From NCBI GenBank assembly GCA_029207755.1, contig JARCOQ010000004.1, positions 40,914,305-40,978,304 of the forward strand: a stretch of DNA of 64,000 nucleotides, in the 5' to 3' direction. The stretch comes from Chamaea fasciata (lineage: Eukaryota; Chordata; Aves; Passeriformes; Sylviidae). Under the pieces are notes generated by a model. It worked only from the letters and a program-made list of their open reading frames with translations. It had not been told where the DNA came from and searched no databases. Below are positions 13,154-26,048 of the stretch, in pieces. The translations under genes were made by a program, and so were the position numbers. Numbering within the stretch: position 1 is the stretch's first letter; each line of letters begins with the position of its first letter.

Positions 13154-16100
13154 ATGACTTTAGTGAGTTTCTGCAGAAGAGCTGAAACTGTGCTTTATTG
13201 TTTAACCACATACCAAGTGTCTGTATCATCTTTTGTATGCAGATGAGTGTCTTGTGTGTCTCACCATTGTTTTATCTTTTTTGGAGCAGTGACAGATTGG
13301 TTGATTTGTCATGATATTGTGGCACAGGACCTCTTCCTTTTGTTTGCAGTGGATGGTATCCTTTCTGCTGAAGGATTCAAGTCACTTGGCACTGATTTCA
13401 CACCCCTTCTGCTGCTAAAAATGTCATGCTGTCCTGTTCCCATGCTTGTATTGTTTCCTTCCTTGTGTCAGCAGAAACGTTCATCAGAATGAGGAACTCA
13501 ATCGTGAGATCAGTTAGCCTTTTTATTTCTCCCCCAGCAGCCCTTTTTTGTGAATTAATTCTTCAGTCTGATGTGTTGGGAGCTAAACAGATGCTTTTGC
13601 TACCAACCAACAGGGAGCTGTCACGCTGGGTGAAAGGAGGGGACAGAGTAGGTATAACATGTCGGAGGGCTGGGAATTGTGCAGCCACTTCATTTGGAGG
13701 CAGTGTTTAAAAGTTGGTGTTGGTAAAAGTCTCTCAGTCTGACTGTGCGTTTAGGTACCCTGGTCTGTATCCCATTTCACTGAAACCCTGCCCTGATTTG
13801 TTCCTTTTTTCCTGTGTGTTTTGTCTTTCTCTGTTCAGGACACCTCTCACCTTTGTGGGAGACATCTCACAAATGTTCACATTCTTTTAAGCCAAGTTTG
13901 ATTTCTTAAGTTTTGGTTAGATATGTTGAAATATTCAGGCCTACCCAAATTGTAGAAGAAGGCTTCTTTCAGTCTGATATTTCCCCTTCCAGTACTCCAT
14001 GGTATAATTTTTCTTTTAGCAACTCTGTTATTCAATTAGGCATCAATAGTCACCTGTTGTTCACGATACATTTATTTATTGATTGATTTGTTTTATTTTT
14101 TTTAAAGTAATGTCTGAATTGGAAAAGATAATGGGTTATTTTCATGTCACCTCCTCTTGAGATAGTAATTTCTGAGTAATGTTTTGGTTTCTTTAACCTC
14201 TCTTTCAAAGGCATTCCGTAACTTGTAGTGCTGCTGTAGACCAAGAGACAGTAGTAGTTGGTCAGATCACTTTTTCACTTCTCCCACTCCCCTTTATTGT
14301 TTGCTATTTTGAAGTTTTCCTAAATTACAGATGTAAATTATTCAGGCTTAAATCAATATAATCATCATCTGTGTATGAGAATTTTAAAGGAAATTTTGTA
14401 GTGGGTTTAGATTCTGAGATATTTTTAGGAAGGGTGTTTGATCCTCTCTAAATCAGTTTTTGAAGTATGGGGTTTTTTGGACCATTCAGTACTTGATACA
14501 GCTTAGCTTTGTTTCTCAGTCATTAACTTGTATACCTGAATCAAATGCCTTTCACTAAGGCTTATGATCCGTAACGTGTATGTTGGGCCATGGTAGTGTG
14601 TGGCATTTATTGTGCCACTTATCACAGTGAAGTGAGAGATTTACCCTGTAGTGCAGGGGAATTTGACCCAGCAACGCCAGAGTACAATGGATCTATGGAA
14701 AACAAAAGACGCTGAGGGTTTTTTCCATTAATCTTAGCCGTCTATCTAGCTATGTCTAATGATTAATTTTTTAATTAGCTCTTATGAATATCTGTCTCTC
14801 AGGGTCAGCAGTGGCAGGTTTGCATTGCAGGATGTATGTGAGAAGGGCCAACGTAGCATCTGCAAGCCAGATGTGTTTGCATTGGCTGTTGTGTATTACA
14901 AAAACCCTTTGCTCCATAAACATCTCCCTAAGTACGTGTGTAACTGACATACACGTGCACATCAAAGGGTTTTTGTGTTTCTACTAGCAAACATACAGAG
15001 TTTTAAAAAATATTCTTTCTTAGCAGTTAATTGTTTTGTATAGGTTTTCAATGCAAGTGGAAAGTCAGTGCATGTGTAGGAAGGACTAGGATTGTTCAGC
15101 ATACCTGAAATATTAACTAAGGGAGGAAACCTGGTAGTCTTAAATCCTAATCTTCAGTTTCTTTTTCAAAATACATGGGAAAGCTAAAGTGGTATTATTT
15201 CTTAGGCTGGTTAGACTGAATACTGAATTCTTGCTGTAGTTTGCTTCTCTAAAATCTGCACTACAGAAGGTGATTTAAAATGGCATTAGTTGTTACAGAG
15301 ATACTTTGACAAAACAGGACAACCCACAGAAGCCAAGATGCTGTGATTTTTTGTCCCTATTACAGTTGTATTTCATTTTCTGCTGAACCAGAGTGCTGAA
15401 GGCATAGATGTATGATTTTACTGTTCAGATTTTTTCACAGCTTCATCAAGAGATGCTTGAAGAGTAGATTGTTTAGGGATTTATTTTTTCCATTGACATA
15501 AATGAACAAAAATAGATATTTTGATTGCCTGGCAAATTAATATAACTTTTTTTTTCTAATTTTGGGTTTACTTTTACAATATAAACAGATAACTCTTATT
15601 TTTATGTCCCTTAAATTAAAACAAATTATTAAGTGCTAGGCCTTAAGTATTTCAAATTACTTTCATCTAGTATTACAACATTTAAGCTGACTCTAATATT
15701 CTTCCAGAAGATCACCTTGCTTTGAATTTTCCCTACAAGAGGTGCTGGAGTCACAACAGCAAGGAAAGAGCTGTGCCATTGAGGAGTCCCCCTTCATGTT
15801 CTGTATGGCTCTGAAAGAAGCTAAGCCAGAATTTAGCAAACACTGTGTCTCCTATTCAATGTTATGACCAGTTGTACTCGTCCATATATTCAGGAAACAA
15901 AGCAGTGCTGTTGCTTATAGAGACTGTCTTCCTGTCTTTGCCTCCAACTGCATCTCACCACCACATCTTTGGACACCTGCCAGAAAGGATGTGGGGTTTC
16001 TTTCTTCTTCTGTACTGCATTTGGACACAGATTATACAATTTCCATTTTATTGCAGCTGTATCGTGATGAACATCCCTTCTCATGTTTTTGATATAGTGG

Positions 16101-19100
16101 AGTGTGATGTCATCAGCTGACATACTGTCTCATGCCATATTCTACATAAAATGGTGCAAGGCATCAGCAGTTCCTGACAAAAGCTGGGATTGCTGTTCTG
16201 AGAATTCTAAAGTCCTTCTGGGTGCTGCAGAGTAAGACAAGGTTTTGTAGAGGATTGACCCATCCAGATTTGGATTACATGGAAGCTACTCTCCTCAGCA
16301 CACTTGGATGGTTAAGGCACAGCATTTCTGTTTTCAGGAGCTCCATGCAGTGTGGAGGGATGTCTAGCATTTTCTCACTGAAAGGACAACTGTCATGCTT
16401 TAGTGTTCACAGTTAGCAATCATAATGTATCACATAAACAGAACTGTGAGGTCTTTATCTTTCATAGGAGTCAATGACTTTTGGGAGGTTGTCTCACAAA
16501 ATAACTCAGTTTGGTTAAACACCTGGGCTGCTACTGAGACACCCAGCACAAAAGTTGAAAAAACAGAACTTCAAATAAGTATTCCTAAGCCTTACCTTTC
16601 TTTTCGGCTATAAAAAGTAATGGCTTTTCAGTTTCTGAGCATATCGATTCCTAGTACCACAGCTGGGTGCCTTCCCCCCTTCTCAAGTCAGAGGTACGAG
16701 TTCCTGCTGAGCATTTCTTCCTCATCTTCAAAATACTCAGAAGTCCTGGGAATGCTGGGACAGCTTCCCTTCCCCAGTGCTTCCCCATGTCAATTAGATG
16801 GTTTCAACTCCATTTACGTGGAAGTTTCTCAGCCCCATGAGATGTGCTTGTCACTTTTAAACATGGGTAGCCAATGCATGCCCACCAGACGTCTTCCTGT
16901 CAGGCCTCAGCTGAGTTCCTTAATGTTTTCCTGTGTTCAGGGATAGTGTTTCATGGGGCATCTTAGATAGGCTTTGATGTCTTTGGGAGAGGAGTCTTTC
17001 AAGGCTGCAGCCCTCTGGAGCAGAAGATTGGTGTGAGCATGAATGAGTACCCGCCTGAAGGAGATGTGAGGGCTCTTTATTGATAACTACAGATAATTCC
17101 AGATGCACTCCATTTCTGTATTCACTGTCCTCTGTCTTTCTGCCTCAAGTGCTGTCAACTGATTTTGATATTTAAAGATTGTAAAGAAACCAAGAGTACA
17201 GCAGCTTGATCCAGCTACTTGTGTCTGCCTAGAGGGAGATGTGAGCACGTCTGCCCCAGCAGCTCCAGTCATGCTTAGTCATAATATGAGTAGACAGTAT
17301 CTCTTAAAGATACTAGTTATTGAAAACATAAACATTTAGGAATACAGCAGAGTGGCATTTGAAAGCACTTGGTTTTGTGGATTAAGTGTGCATGCCTTAG
17401 GACTATTTCTGAACAGCCAACCAGGTAGGCAGTTGTTTAATACTGCTGTCTTATTTTATAGTAAATTAAGGTTTATGCAGACCAGAATGGTAGCACAGGC
17501 TTGTGATGGGGTGCCGAATATATTCAAGCTTTTGGGCTAAAACCAAATTACCTAATTTTGGTTGTGAAACTGGTCCCCGAAAACTCTGTAATCACTAAAA
17601 TGTAAATAAAAATAGAAATACATAGTTCATTTTAAGAGAGCATCAGGTATCACAGGTAAACAAGAGTCTTATGGGTACCTTTGTAGATATTAACTGTTGA
17701 TGTTTTTTGTCACTACCTGGACTTTTTCTTTCATTGTGTTGCTAACCCTTCTTCCTTTCCTGGAGGTCTATCGGACACTTTGATCAACAGCTTCTCTCCC
17801 ATTCAGTGCAGAAACAGATACTATTTATTTGTTGGGGTTGGTAGCTCTGCTGAGTTGCAGAAGAGACAGTTTCATTTGTCTTTTTTAGTCAAAATAAGTC
17901 AAATAAAACTCTAATTTGAGTTTTAGTATAAACCACCTGTGAATAATTAACTTACCTATGCAGCCAATTTTAGAGCAGGTATTTGTAGTTGCAGTGTTTT
18001 TACTCTATGAAATCAGTAGTAGGTCAAATGAAAAATCTGTAGCTTTATACTTGAGGGTTTTGCCATAAAAAATTTGGGGAGACAAGTTTTGCTGTCTTAT
18101 TCACCAGGGGATTTCAGGATGCAGCCCTGGATCAGATGTCAGCAGCCTCAAAAAGAGCTGACCAGTTTACATGGGATTCACAACCACCAATAGGCTGGGT
18201 AAGGACTTCGTGGTCATCAGTAGAAGTTGACATGCATGAAGTCTTAGTTCCTGTGTGAAGAGGAATGTCCTTCACATGGAGAGGTAGTACTTGTGTCCCC
18301 CAGAAAATTCGTATCCTGGACCCCTATAACAAGACCTTTCTGTGAATGGAGATTGTTAATACATGAATTTGGAGTAAATATAATCTGTGAGATTTGTTTA
18401 TTTCTTTATATAATGACGTTAGAAATAGTTCAAGGTGATAAAGAAATTTCGTATTTCAAGTCTCAGCCAGCGTCAAGCATTTCTAATCTTGTTCAGTTTT
18501 GATTTAATTTACAAACCAATTGGTAAGAAGACATAAGTAGATTTGAGTTGGAGATCAGATGACCATAAATCTCTGTGGTCATCAAATACATTACTTTCTT
18601 TCAGATCTTTGTTGCACGAACATGATTAACTGAGTGATTTCTGGTTGTTGTTGTGCACGTTGGCCCTGTGTACATCTAGTTCTGCAAAGAACTTTACGGC
18701 TGTATTTAAGAGAAAGAGTTGGCATTCATATGCAACACTCTTCAAAGGATAAATGTTCATAGATGCCACATTTCAAAAGATCTGGAAGAAATACATAGGC
18801 AGTAGATACCCCAAGGTGCTCCATATGTGCATGGTCATTGAAGGCTCTGCAAAATATGTGTTGCCCAGATCATGCAGGGGACGCTGACATTTGTTACACC
18901 TTATGACTTTAAAATGCAGCATTTCATGATGAGTGTGCTTGCATGCTTCTTAAAAACCAGAGAAATAAAAAAAATTATTAAGTTCACAAATCTAAGACAA
19001 AGCAATGGTGTTTGTCATCAGTCATCACAAAATACCAGTTTTGAGAGGTAATTTTTTTAAAAAATCACATTTTTTCTCTTGACTTTTTATATTTAGACAG

Positions 19101-20004
19101 TTTTCTTTATTTGTCTTAAGTACTTGCATATTTTTGTGTAGTAGTTAATTTTTTCCAGTATTTGCCCATTCATTCACTATTAAATGTTTGTATTTCACCT
19201 ATTTCTGATAAATATTGGAATAAAGATCAAAACCCCACTAGGACAAATTGGAATTTTTGTTTCTTCCTTGCAGTCATTAGGATCAAAACTGCTCTTGTTT
19301 TTGTCACACCTGTGATTTTTGCAGAGAAGTTTTCACTTCTTAACCCCTCATCCATGTTGTTTGATAGACTGATGTACTTACTTCTAGATTTCCAGTATCT
19401 ACATATGGAGTCTGCTGTGTTTAAGTTCCATAGAAATTTTGACAAGAAATTAGATTATTTGTGCAGCGATTATTGAAGAGCTGTCAAGAATTGGTCACAA
19501 GCTTGAAGGTCAGTCTGCATTTACAGTATAAACTCTGGAGTAAAAACCACAGAGGATTATGAAAGCAAACTCTTAGGAAATGGGGAAACATGATGGCCTT
19601 AGTATTATGTTGCCCAAACATGCTCACTGTTTACTATCAGGTAAGCTCCTGCTGGCTTTTTCCTGATGTTAAAAATAAACTATGTTATGTACATATTGAA
19701 ATTATCTGTTTTGGGAAGGCATTAGCTTTAAGTCAAATATGTTTGTAGCCTGGCCTCATAATGCCACATTTCAGCTCTGCTTTTCAATTCATCAACTGGA
19801 CTTCCTACTGTTTTCTACACAGAGCCAACTGCATTGAGATCAGGTAAGAGTGGTTATAAAAATCCAGTTTGAATGAAACAGCTGTGTAGCCAAGTGAACA
19901 TATGAGCTTGGTGCTAAATAGATGCTATTTTAGTGCTTTCAGTTAATGTGTTCCTTAGTGCTGTTCTCTTAGTTTCAGTTAAGACAAGCGTATCATGTCT
20001 GGTA

Positions 20005-20032
20005 TTTGGTAATGGAGATTTGTTAATGGAGA
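20005..20032. repeat. Tandem duplication of a 14-bp unit
   Basis: TTTGGTAATGGAGA is followed directly by TTTGTTAATGGAGA, with one mismatch. Confidence 0.85.
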
Positions 20033-22109
20033 TTTGCTTTTTCAGTTTCACTTACAGAGATGAAGAACTTGATAACTCTACATTGGCTTAAAATACAGAT
20101 CAAGATTTTGGGGAAAAATTTACTTGCTTAAGATAGCATTGTTTTGAGTAAAGGGGATGTTTTAAGTGGTGGCAGTTCCTGCTTCATCTTTTTCCATAGG
20201 GAATGTAAATGCATTTGTCATACATTTAGGATTAAATGCTCCAAGCCAGCCAGGAAGTAGAAAACATAGATTTTGTAATTTTTAGTTTCAAATACATCTA
20301 AAAGCATGGTAGGCACTAGTAATTAACTATTACCTAATTTTAGGTATATCATCCTTTTGCCACCATTTCAGTTGCTCTTCATTTTTAAAAGAAAAACATG
20401 TTTTGAATATTTGAATTCTCATGAAATTAATGAGACACTGTCTTTTTGTGGAGGTAACATGAAGAAAAGCTTAATACTTGGGGATGTTTTTCAGACCTAG
20501 CTGAGATTGCATGTGCAATCTTTATACATGGCATTGCTGGATTATAATGGGCATTTTAATTCAACACTGTCCCCCTCAATAATCCACCACCTCTGCATGC
20601 AAAACAATCCTGCATGTCCTAAAAGAGGAAATACTGGCACTGACTTTGCAGCTGGGAAGTTGAGTTACAGGTAACTCAACACATCCCCTCCAAGGGAAAA
20701 AAAAAATTCTTACATTATTCCATTTCTGGAAAGAAAATGGCAGAAAGGGAAAAACAGAGGGCAGAGCAGGTCTGAACTATGTCATTGCAGGCAAAAGCTG
20801 GGAGCAGTGGGTGAGCTTCTTGAGTAGCACAATTGTATCCATCCTTTGAAATTTCAGTATGGTTTCAAATTCATGGAACCAAGCTGTTACCACTACACCA
20901 TCTGCTATACTGCCATCCTAATGTAGCTGTCATCAGGAGGTACCTAAGTTTTTTTCACCCTATCTGGGATTTGGGCTAGGAAAAAATGATAGGTATTTTG
21001 CACTGCTACCTGGTGTTTTGCCAACTGATTTCAGGTGATGTCCACTGCTTCGGAAGCATTTAGTTCTCCAGATTTGCCATACCAGCATGTATGAAACACA
21101 ATTGCAGCCTTTCTGGGTATAAAATGCTATTGCAGGGCTGTATGGGAAGCCTCTTGCTTGACATTTTAACCAGTGCTTTCCTGCTCTGTTCCCTAGATGG
21201 GCAAACCTCATTCGAGAAGGCCTGCTCTTCTTTAATCAGGGTGCTGTTGCCATCTCGTGGCACTAGCCAAAACCACTAGCAATGCTCCATGACCTGTATC
21301 AGTCTCCGACATGGTCGAGTGAGTTGGATGTGGGATGCACAGAGGGGAGCAGGTGGATCTCTTCTGAGAGACTTGACCTCAGAGCAACTCTCAGAAGTTT
21401 ATAATGTGGGATTTCTGATCCAAGTGCCGCATTCCTTGTGTGCAGAGTCAGTGGCAGTCCTTATTCTTTGTCTTGTCCCATTTATTTTCTAGTGGACAAA
21501 GATAGTAGCTATTGTCCATACTGAGTCTCAGATTTTGGAAACACACTTTTAAGTCCTGAGCTTTTAGGAAAAATCACAGAAGCACAGTCCTGACAGACCA
21601 TCCGCCTGAACAAGTAAATTATGTGCCATAATTCAACTTTCTCTAAACAAGATATTGAGCAACAAGACTAAGAAGTTTTGTTCAGATCTTGTTATCCACC
21701 TCTTTTTTTTTTTTAACTGAATACTTGAAATAGTTTCTTAAAGTCTTGCAATAACCCTGTGAAGTGGTATTCAGTTTGGCTGAGGCCCAGAGTGCAAATT
21801 GTGTTGCTATTGTTGCTGAAGAATTCTAAGGGCTGAGGTATGAGTTTCCTGTAAAGTGGATAAAATCGTTGAGAAGTTAGACATGCATCTATGAAATAAG
21901 CTCATTCAGAGTCCAGAAAAATTCTGATATGTTTTGTTTGTTTTTTTTTAATTGGAACTGAGGGTAATCAACAGAAGTCAAATACTGAATTTTTAATGCA
22001 ATGTGGAACTGCTAACCAGAGTTTACATGTGAAATTTGCGTGAACATTTTTCACTAGTGTAAGCTTGCTTAATAGAGGGAAAAATGAGCATGGTATGGAT
22101 TTTCAGTGG

Positions 22110-22933
22110 TCTTGGGAGTTAGGTTTGTTCCTTCTTTCTCTAAAGAATTTTTTTCCCCATAAGTTACCAAGGAGACCAAGTGTTGGATACTTGAGAGTAC
22201 TTAACCAAAACAAAGAGGTGGACAAAGTTGGAAGGGGGAGATAATGCAGGTAAAAGACAAGAGCTTGAGGCAGCTGCTGGCGGGCTCTTCTTTTTTCGGC
22301 GTTTGGGAAGAGAGAGAACGGCTGTTGCTGGCTGGAAGAGTTTCACTGTGGCCAAAGGGATCCAGTCTTGGAAAATCTATTATCACCGGTTCGGCCTGAA
22401 TCCTAAGTTTTCTCTGCCACCTGCGGGAGCTGGGCTGGCCCTGCCTCGCCTTCGGCTTCTTCAGCGCTGCTCCTCTTGCTACAGTGTGACCCTGCACCCC
22501 CTGCGCTGCCGGGACATCCTGCCCCTGCCTGCCGGGACACCCTGCCATCCCAGCTACCAGCCCGGGACTTTTCCACTGTTTCAGCTTGGTGCTCTGAGGA
22601 TCCTGCAGGGACACTGAAACCAAACTGCCCTGGGTTTTGTGAAACAAAGCCCTCAGGGTTCTTGGTACTGTTTTCGTTTGTTATTAGAGCTGTAGTTGTT
22701 TGGTGTGGTTTTTTTTTTTGTGTGTGTGTTTGTTTGCTTTGTAATACATACTAGTAAAGAACTGCTATTCCTATTTCCCAAATCTTGCCTAAGAGCCTCT
22801 GATTGTAATTTATAATTGAAAAAAGAGAAAAGAAAAGGGGGGGGGGGGTTGTTTTACACTCTCCATTCCAAAGGAAAGTGCAGTTGTTTTTTTTTTATTA
22901 CCTGGCAGATACCTGTCTTCCCAAACGAAGACA
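22110..22933 (+). mobile_element. Solo LTR, ERVL-like, 824 bp, with 5-bp target duplication AGTGG
   Basis: The element ends in AACGAAGACA at 22933 and begins TCTTGGGAG at 22110, where the terminal TG has become TC. AGTGG lies immediately outside both ends (22105-22109 and 22934-22938). It is the inverted counterpart of 9911-10678 and is recognisably similar along most of its length. It carries an extra segment near 22816-22905 with an A/G-rich run and a 13-base G run. There are no coding remnants. The open frame 22228-22617 inside it is a by-product of GC-rich LTR sequence. Confidence 0.88.
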
Positions 22934-23718
22934 AGTGGTTATAACTAGATTAGAAATCATCCAAGACCTTCTTTTTGAGACAGATACTTACTTTTAGCTG
23001 CAGTTAATGTAATATATATTTTTAAAAAAAAAGAAAAAGAAAAAAAAAGGAGCCAGTTGTTGTTTAAATTCTCCCAGCCAAAAAAAAACCCAACAAACCC
23101 AACAACAACAAAAAAAAAAAACACAAAAAAACCCAAAAAAACCCAAACAAAACAAAACAAAAAAACCCCTACAAATTAAAGGCTAGGTACATATATCCTG
23201 TAAATTGACACCACATGCCAATGCTGGCATGGTAAATGGAGAGGAAAAAGAGAAAGATGGTGCTGCTGGTAGATAGACACTCTCACTTGGACCAGCCTGA
23301 AGTGCTCTTTTGTCAAGTGTGATTTAGTTATGAAAATGTTACCATAAAGCAAGTGCTGAAAATCTTCCCTCTAAGACTTCCATAAATGGTGAGTTCCTGA
23401 GTTTCTTTCGGTATTGAATTTCCAGCACTTGTTCAACATAGTCTTAGCTAATGTTTTTTTTTTGGTGGACGGGGGCGTGGGTGGGAAAATAAGCCAGCTC
23501 AGGCAAGTGTTCTTCCAGATTCTTTGTGGCTTTAGTCTAAGCTTTATACAAATAATAAACTGATTCAAAGTCAATTTGGAGCAAGCAGAAATCAATATGG
23601 TTATTTGAAGGAATACTATATAATTAGATACATCTAGCATGTGAATGTAAACACAATTATAGCTAAACTCAATTTTAAGGAACAAACCCTGCTTTGGTCT
23701 AATATTCATTTACATCTC
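22934..23718. other. Intergenic with A-rich low-complexity DNA
   Basis: The stretch 23015-23167 consists of A runs broken by single C, G or CCC on this strand. It generates an artefactual Phe/Val-rich frame on the other strand. The rest shows nothing recognisable. Confidence 0.65.
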
Positions 23719-24237
23719 TGTAGTAGTTTGAAGGCAAAACAAATGAGAGGCTCCAAGTCAGAGATACAATTTAATAGGAAAAAAGGAAAGAAAGTAAAAT
23801 AAAATAGATGCAATAATACAAAAGACCACTGACAGAGTCAGAATACAACCTGAGCGTAGTGATGGAAGCAGTCCAGATGAGGTGGTCTTCCTGAAGCAGT
23901 GATCCTGTAGAAAGGTCTGGTAGCTCGGGTCCTCTGGGAATCCAGTGGGTAAGCGCCCCTCTGGTGTTCAGAGTCTCAGCTTATATCCAGGCTGGAATGC
24001 TTGGTTCCTCCCTCTGGGCAGAACATCTCACAATGGAATGGTGAGTCATGTGATAAGGCCTGATGGGCCCATTAACAGGAGGTAGTCCAGGAGGGGGTTA
24101 TCTGTGAGCTGTGTAGCAAAGGTGCTGATGGGCCCATTAACAGAAGATAAACCAGAGTGGAGGAGGCAGGGAGCACTGCCTCACCTGGTTTCAACAGTTC
24201 TTGAAGATGGTGATAGAATATACTTCAACCCAGGACA
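23719..24237 (-). mobile_element. Solo LTR, ERVL-like, 519 bp, with 5-bp target duplication ATCTC
   Basis: On the minus strand it runs from TGTCCTGGGTTGAAG to CTACTACA. ATCTC flanks it exactly (23714-23718 and 24238-24242). A TATA-like GGATATAAGC (complement of 23980-23989) lies in the expected U3 position. It is homologous to the LTR at 62536-63073, which is in the opposite orientation. No internal retroviral genes are adjacent. Confidence 0.92.
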
Positions 24238-25468
24238 ATCTCTCTTTTAATCTCTTAATTAAAATTGTACTAAAAGGAGATTATTCACAAAGGTATTTTT
24301 TAGTTTTTTTTTTTTGAAATTTATCTAGGTAAGATATGCAAGGCATTTTTTGCCTGTTTGCATGATTAATGTCTGACATCTTGGAGAAAAAGGGCTTAGT
24401 CTGATTGTTACACATTAGCGAAACACTTGGACTGTGTGCTTGGGACTAGAACACAGCCCTCACAAACTGAGACATGTTTTCCCACATGTCCACGACTTTT
24501 ATATGAACAAAAACTTCCGGCTTTTTTAAGGTAATACTCAGTTTTCTGTTCTGTCAGCATCACTGGCGTGCCTAAAAAACGAACAAACAAACAAAAAACC
24601 CCATTATTTGCCATACACTCCGGTAGCACTGTTTAAAATGTACAGTATTTAACACTAGTTCAGGCACCTTGTTTTTGAGCTCCTTTTGAGTTTTGGCTAT
24701 CTGATACTAGATTTTCAGTTTTTAATTAAAATATCCCTTTTCAATTAAAATTGTTCTAGCACTCTGTTTTGATGCACAAGCATCCAGCAATACCTCTTAT
24801 GTCTTGCTGAGAGCAGATCTCGTGTAGTATCTCTTCTCATAGCCTGTGGTGGTGCTGTCAGCTTCTGTGTAGCACATTGACTCCCTTTACTTGCCTGGGG
24901 AAACTGTGACATTATGGTGTGATTTCTGTTTTCGGTGCAGGAATTTTTTTCAAATTAATGTTTTTGGTGCTCTCCCAGATTTCTTAGGCCTTGTTTTTAT
25001 TTTTTGCAAAGGCTGCAACTTATAGTAACACAGTAACATAGTAACATAGTAACACAGAATTTTACCATAAAATACTGCTGAGAAGCTTACTCTCCTGTGT
25101 GACCAAACTATAAAACTAGCTCTGATTTGCTCTACCCTTCACCAGACCAGAGAATTTGCAGTTCCCTACCTCTGGACATGCAGATCACAGTCTCATTCTC
25201 TCCAGTGCTACTCTTTGCTTGGCATAGCCCTGTTGGCAGAAGCAATTTGTGTATGGTTTGTGTATGGTTACAGGAAAAAAAGTGAAAATAGTGAGTGAAA
25301 TGTTTTCTATTTGAAGAAACAGTGCTATAAGCCAGCGTCAGTACATGTTGCATGACTAGGTGCAAGGCTCTCAAAAACACTGTCTCTTTAACTTAGGCCA
25401 CAACCTGCATGAATTCCCAAACCATCAGCAACTGTCACTGATTACCTCCTCTTTCTGGGTAGCTGTGC
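24238..25468. other. Intergenic, no gene seen
   Basis: AT-rich, with an 8-bp minisatellite at 25024-25055 and an 11-bp doublet near 25250-25270. No coding signal. Confidence 0.6.
25024..25055. repeat. Four-copy 8-bp tandem repeat (AGTAACAY)
   Basis: AGTAACAC, AGTAACAT, AGTAACAT and AGTAACAC follow one another without gaps. Confidence 0.95.
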
Positions 25469-26048
25469 TGATATTGGCTGTGGTGGAGTTAATTTTCTTC
25501 AGGGTACCTAGCAGGGGGCAGTGTTTTGGATTTCTGCTGGAACCAGTGTTAATACACCGGTGTTTTCCTTGTTACTTGCACAGAGCCGAGGCCTTTTCAG
25601 CTCCTCACCCCACCCGACCAGCAAGTGGTCTGGGGCAGCATAAGAAGTTGAAAGGGGGACACAGCCAGGACAACTGACCCAAACTGACCACAGGGATACG
25701 CCAGACCATATGGTGTCATACTCAGCATATAAAGCTGGGGGAAGAAGAAGGAAGAGAGGGACATTCAGAGCAGTAACATCTGTTTTCCCAAGTCATTGTT
25801 ACCTGTCATGGAACCCAGTTGTCTTGGAGATGGCTGAACACCTCCCTGCCCAGGGGAAGCAGTGAATGAATCCCTTGTTCTGCTTTGCTTGTGTGTGCAG
25901 CTTCTGCTTTGCCTACTAAACTGTCTGTATCTCAACCCACAATTTTCCTCACTTTTGGCCTTCCAATCAGTCCTCTCCCCTGCCCCTGCGTAGGAATGAG
26001 CAAGCAGCTCTTGGGGATCTGTTGCCAGTTGGGATTAAGCCATGACGA
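25469..26048 (+). mobile_element. Older avian ERVL-type LTR with TATA box
   Basis: The sequence follows a widespread avian LTR. It starts TGATATTGGCTGTGGTGGAG, then GGTACCTAGCAGGGGGC, GGGGGACACAGCCAGGACA, and a TATA region CAGCATATAAAGCTGG (TATAAA at 25728-25733). Next come GGAGATGGCTGAACACC and the R/U5-like CTACTAAACTGTCTGTATCT, ending near GGGATTAAGCCATGACGA. I found no matching target duplication, so the ends are approximate and the element is older than its neighbours. It points toward TNFAIP8 exon 1, about 7.6 kb downstream. Confidence 0.85.

Larger units (their letters stand above)
10679..22109. other. Long intergenic stretch, no gene seen
   Basis: AT-rich DNA with a short CR1 3' fragment at 11880-11928, a perfect hairpin at 13124-13153, and a 14-bp tandem duplication at 20005-20032. 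A cluster of good splice signals lies at 19.27-19.84 kb. Open frames such as 15845-16120 and 16620-16946 show no family resemblance. In mammals TNFAIP8 has far-upstream alternative first exons, so part of this could lie inside a longer transcript. Confidence 0.5.

Noticed and set aside
22228..22617. Open frames of 129-148 residues on both strands
   Set aside because: They lie inside a solo LTR. The frames come from its GC-rich sequence and are not gag, pol or env.
22957..23160. Phe/Val-rich minus-strand open frame resembling a membrane protein
   Set aside because: It is produced by the A-rich low-complexity tract at 23015-23167.
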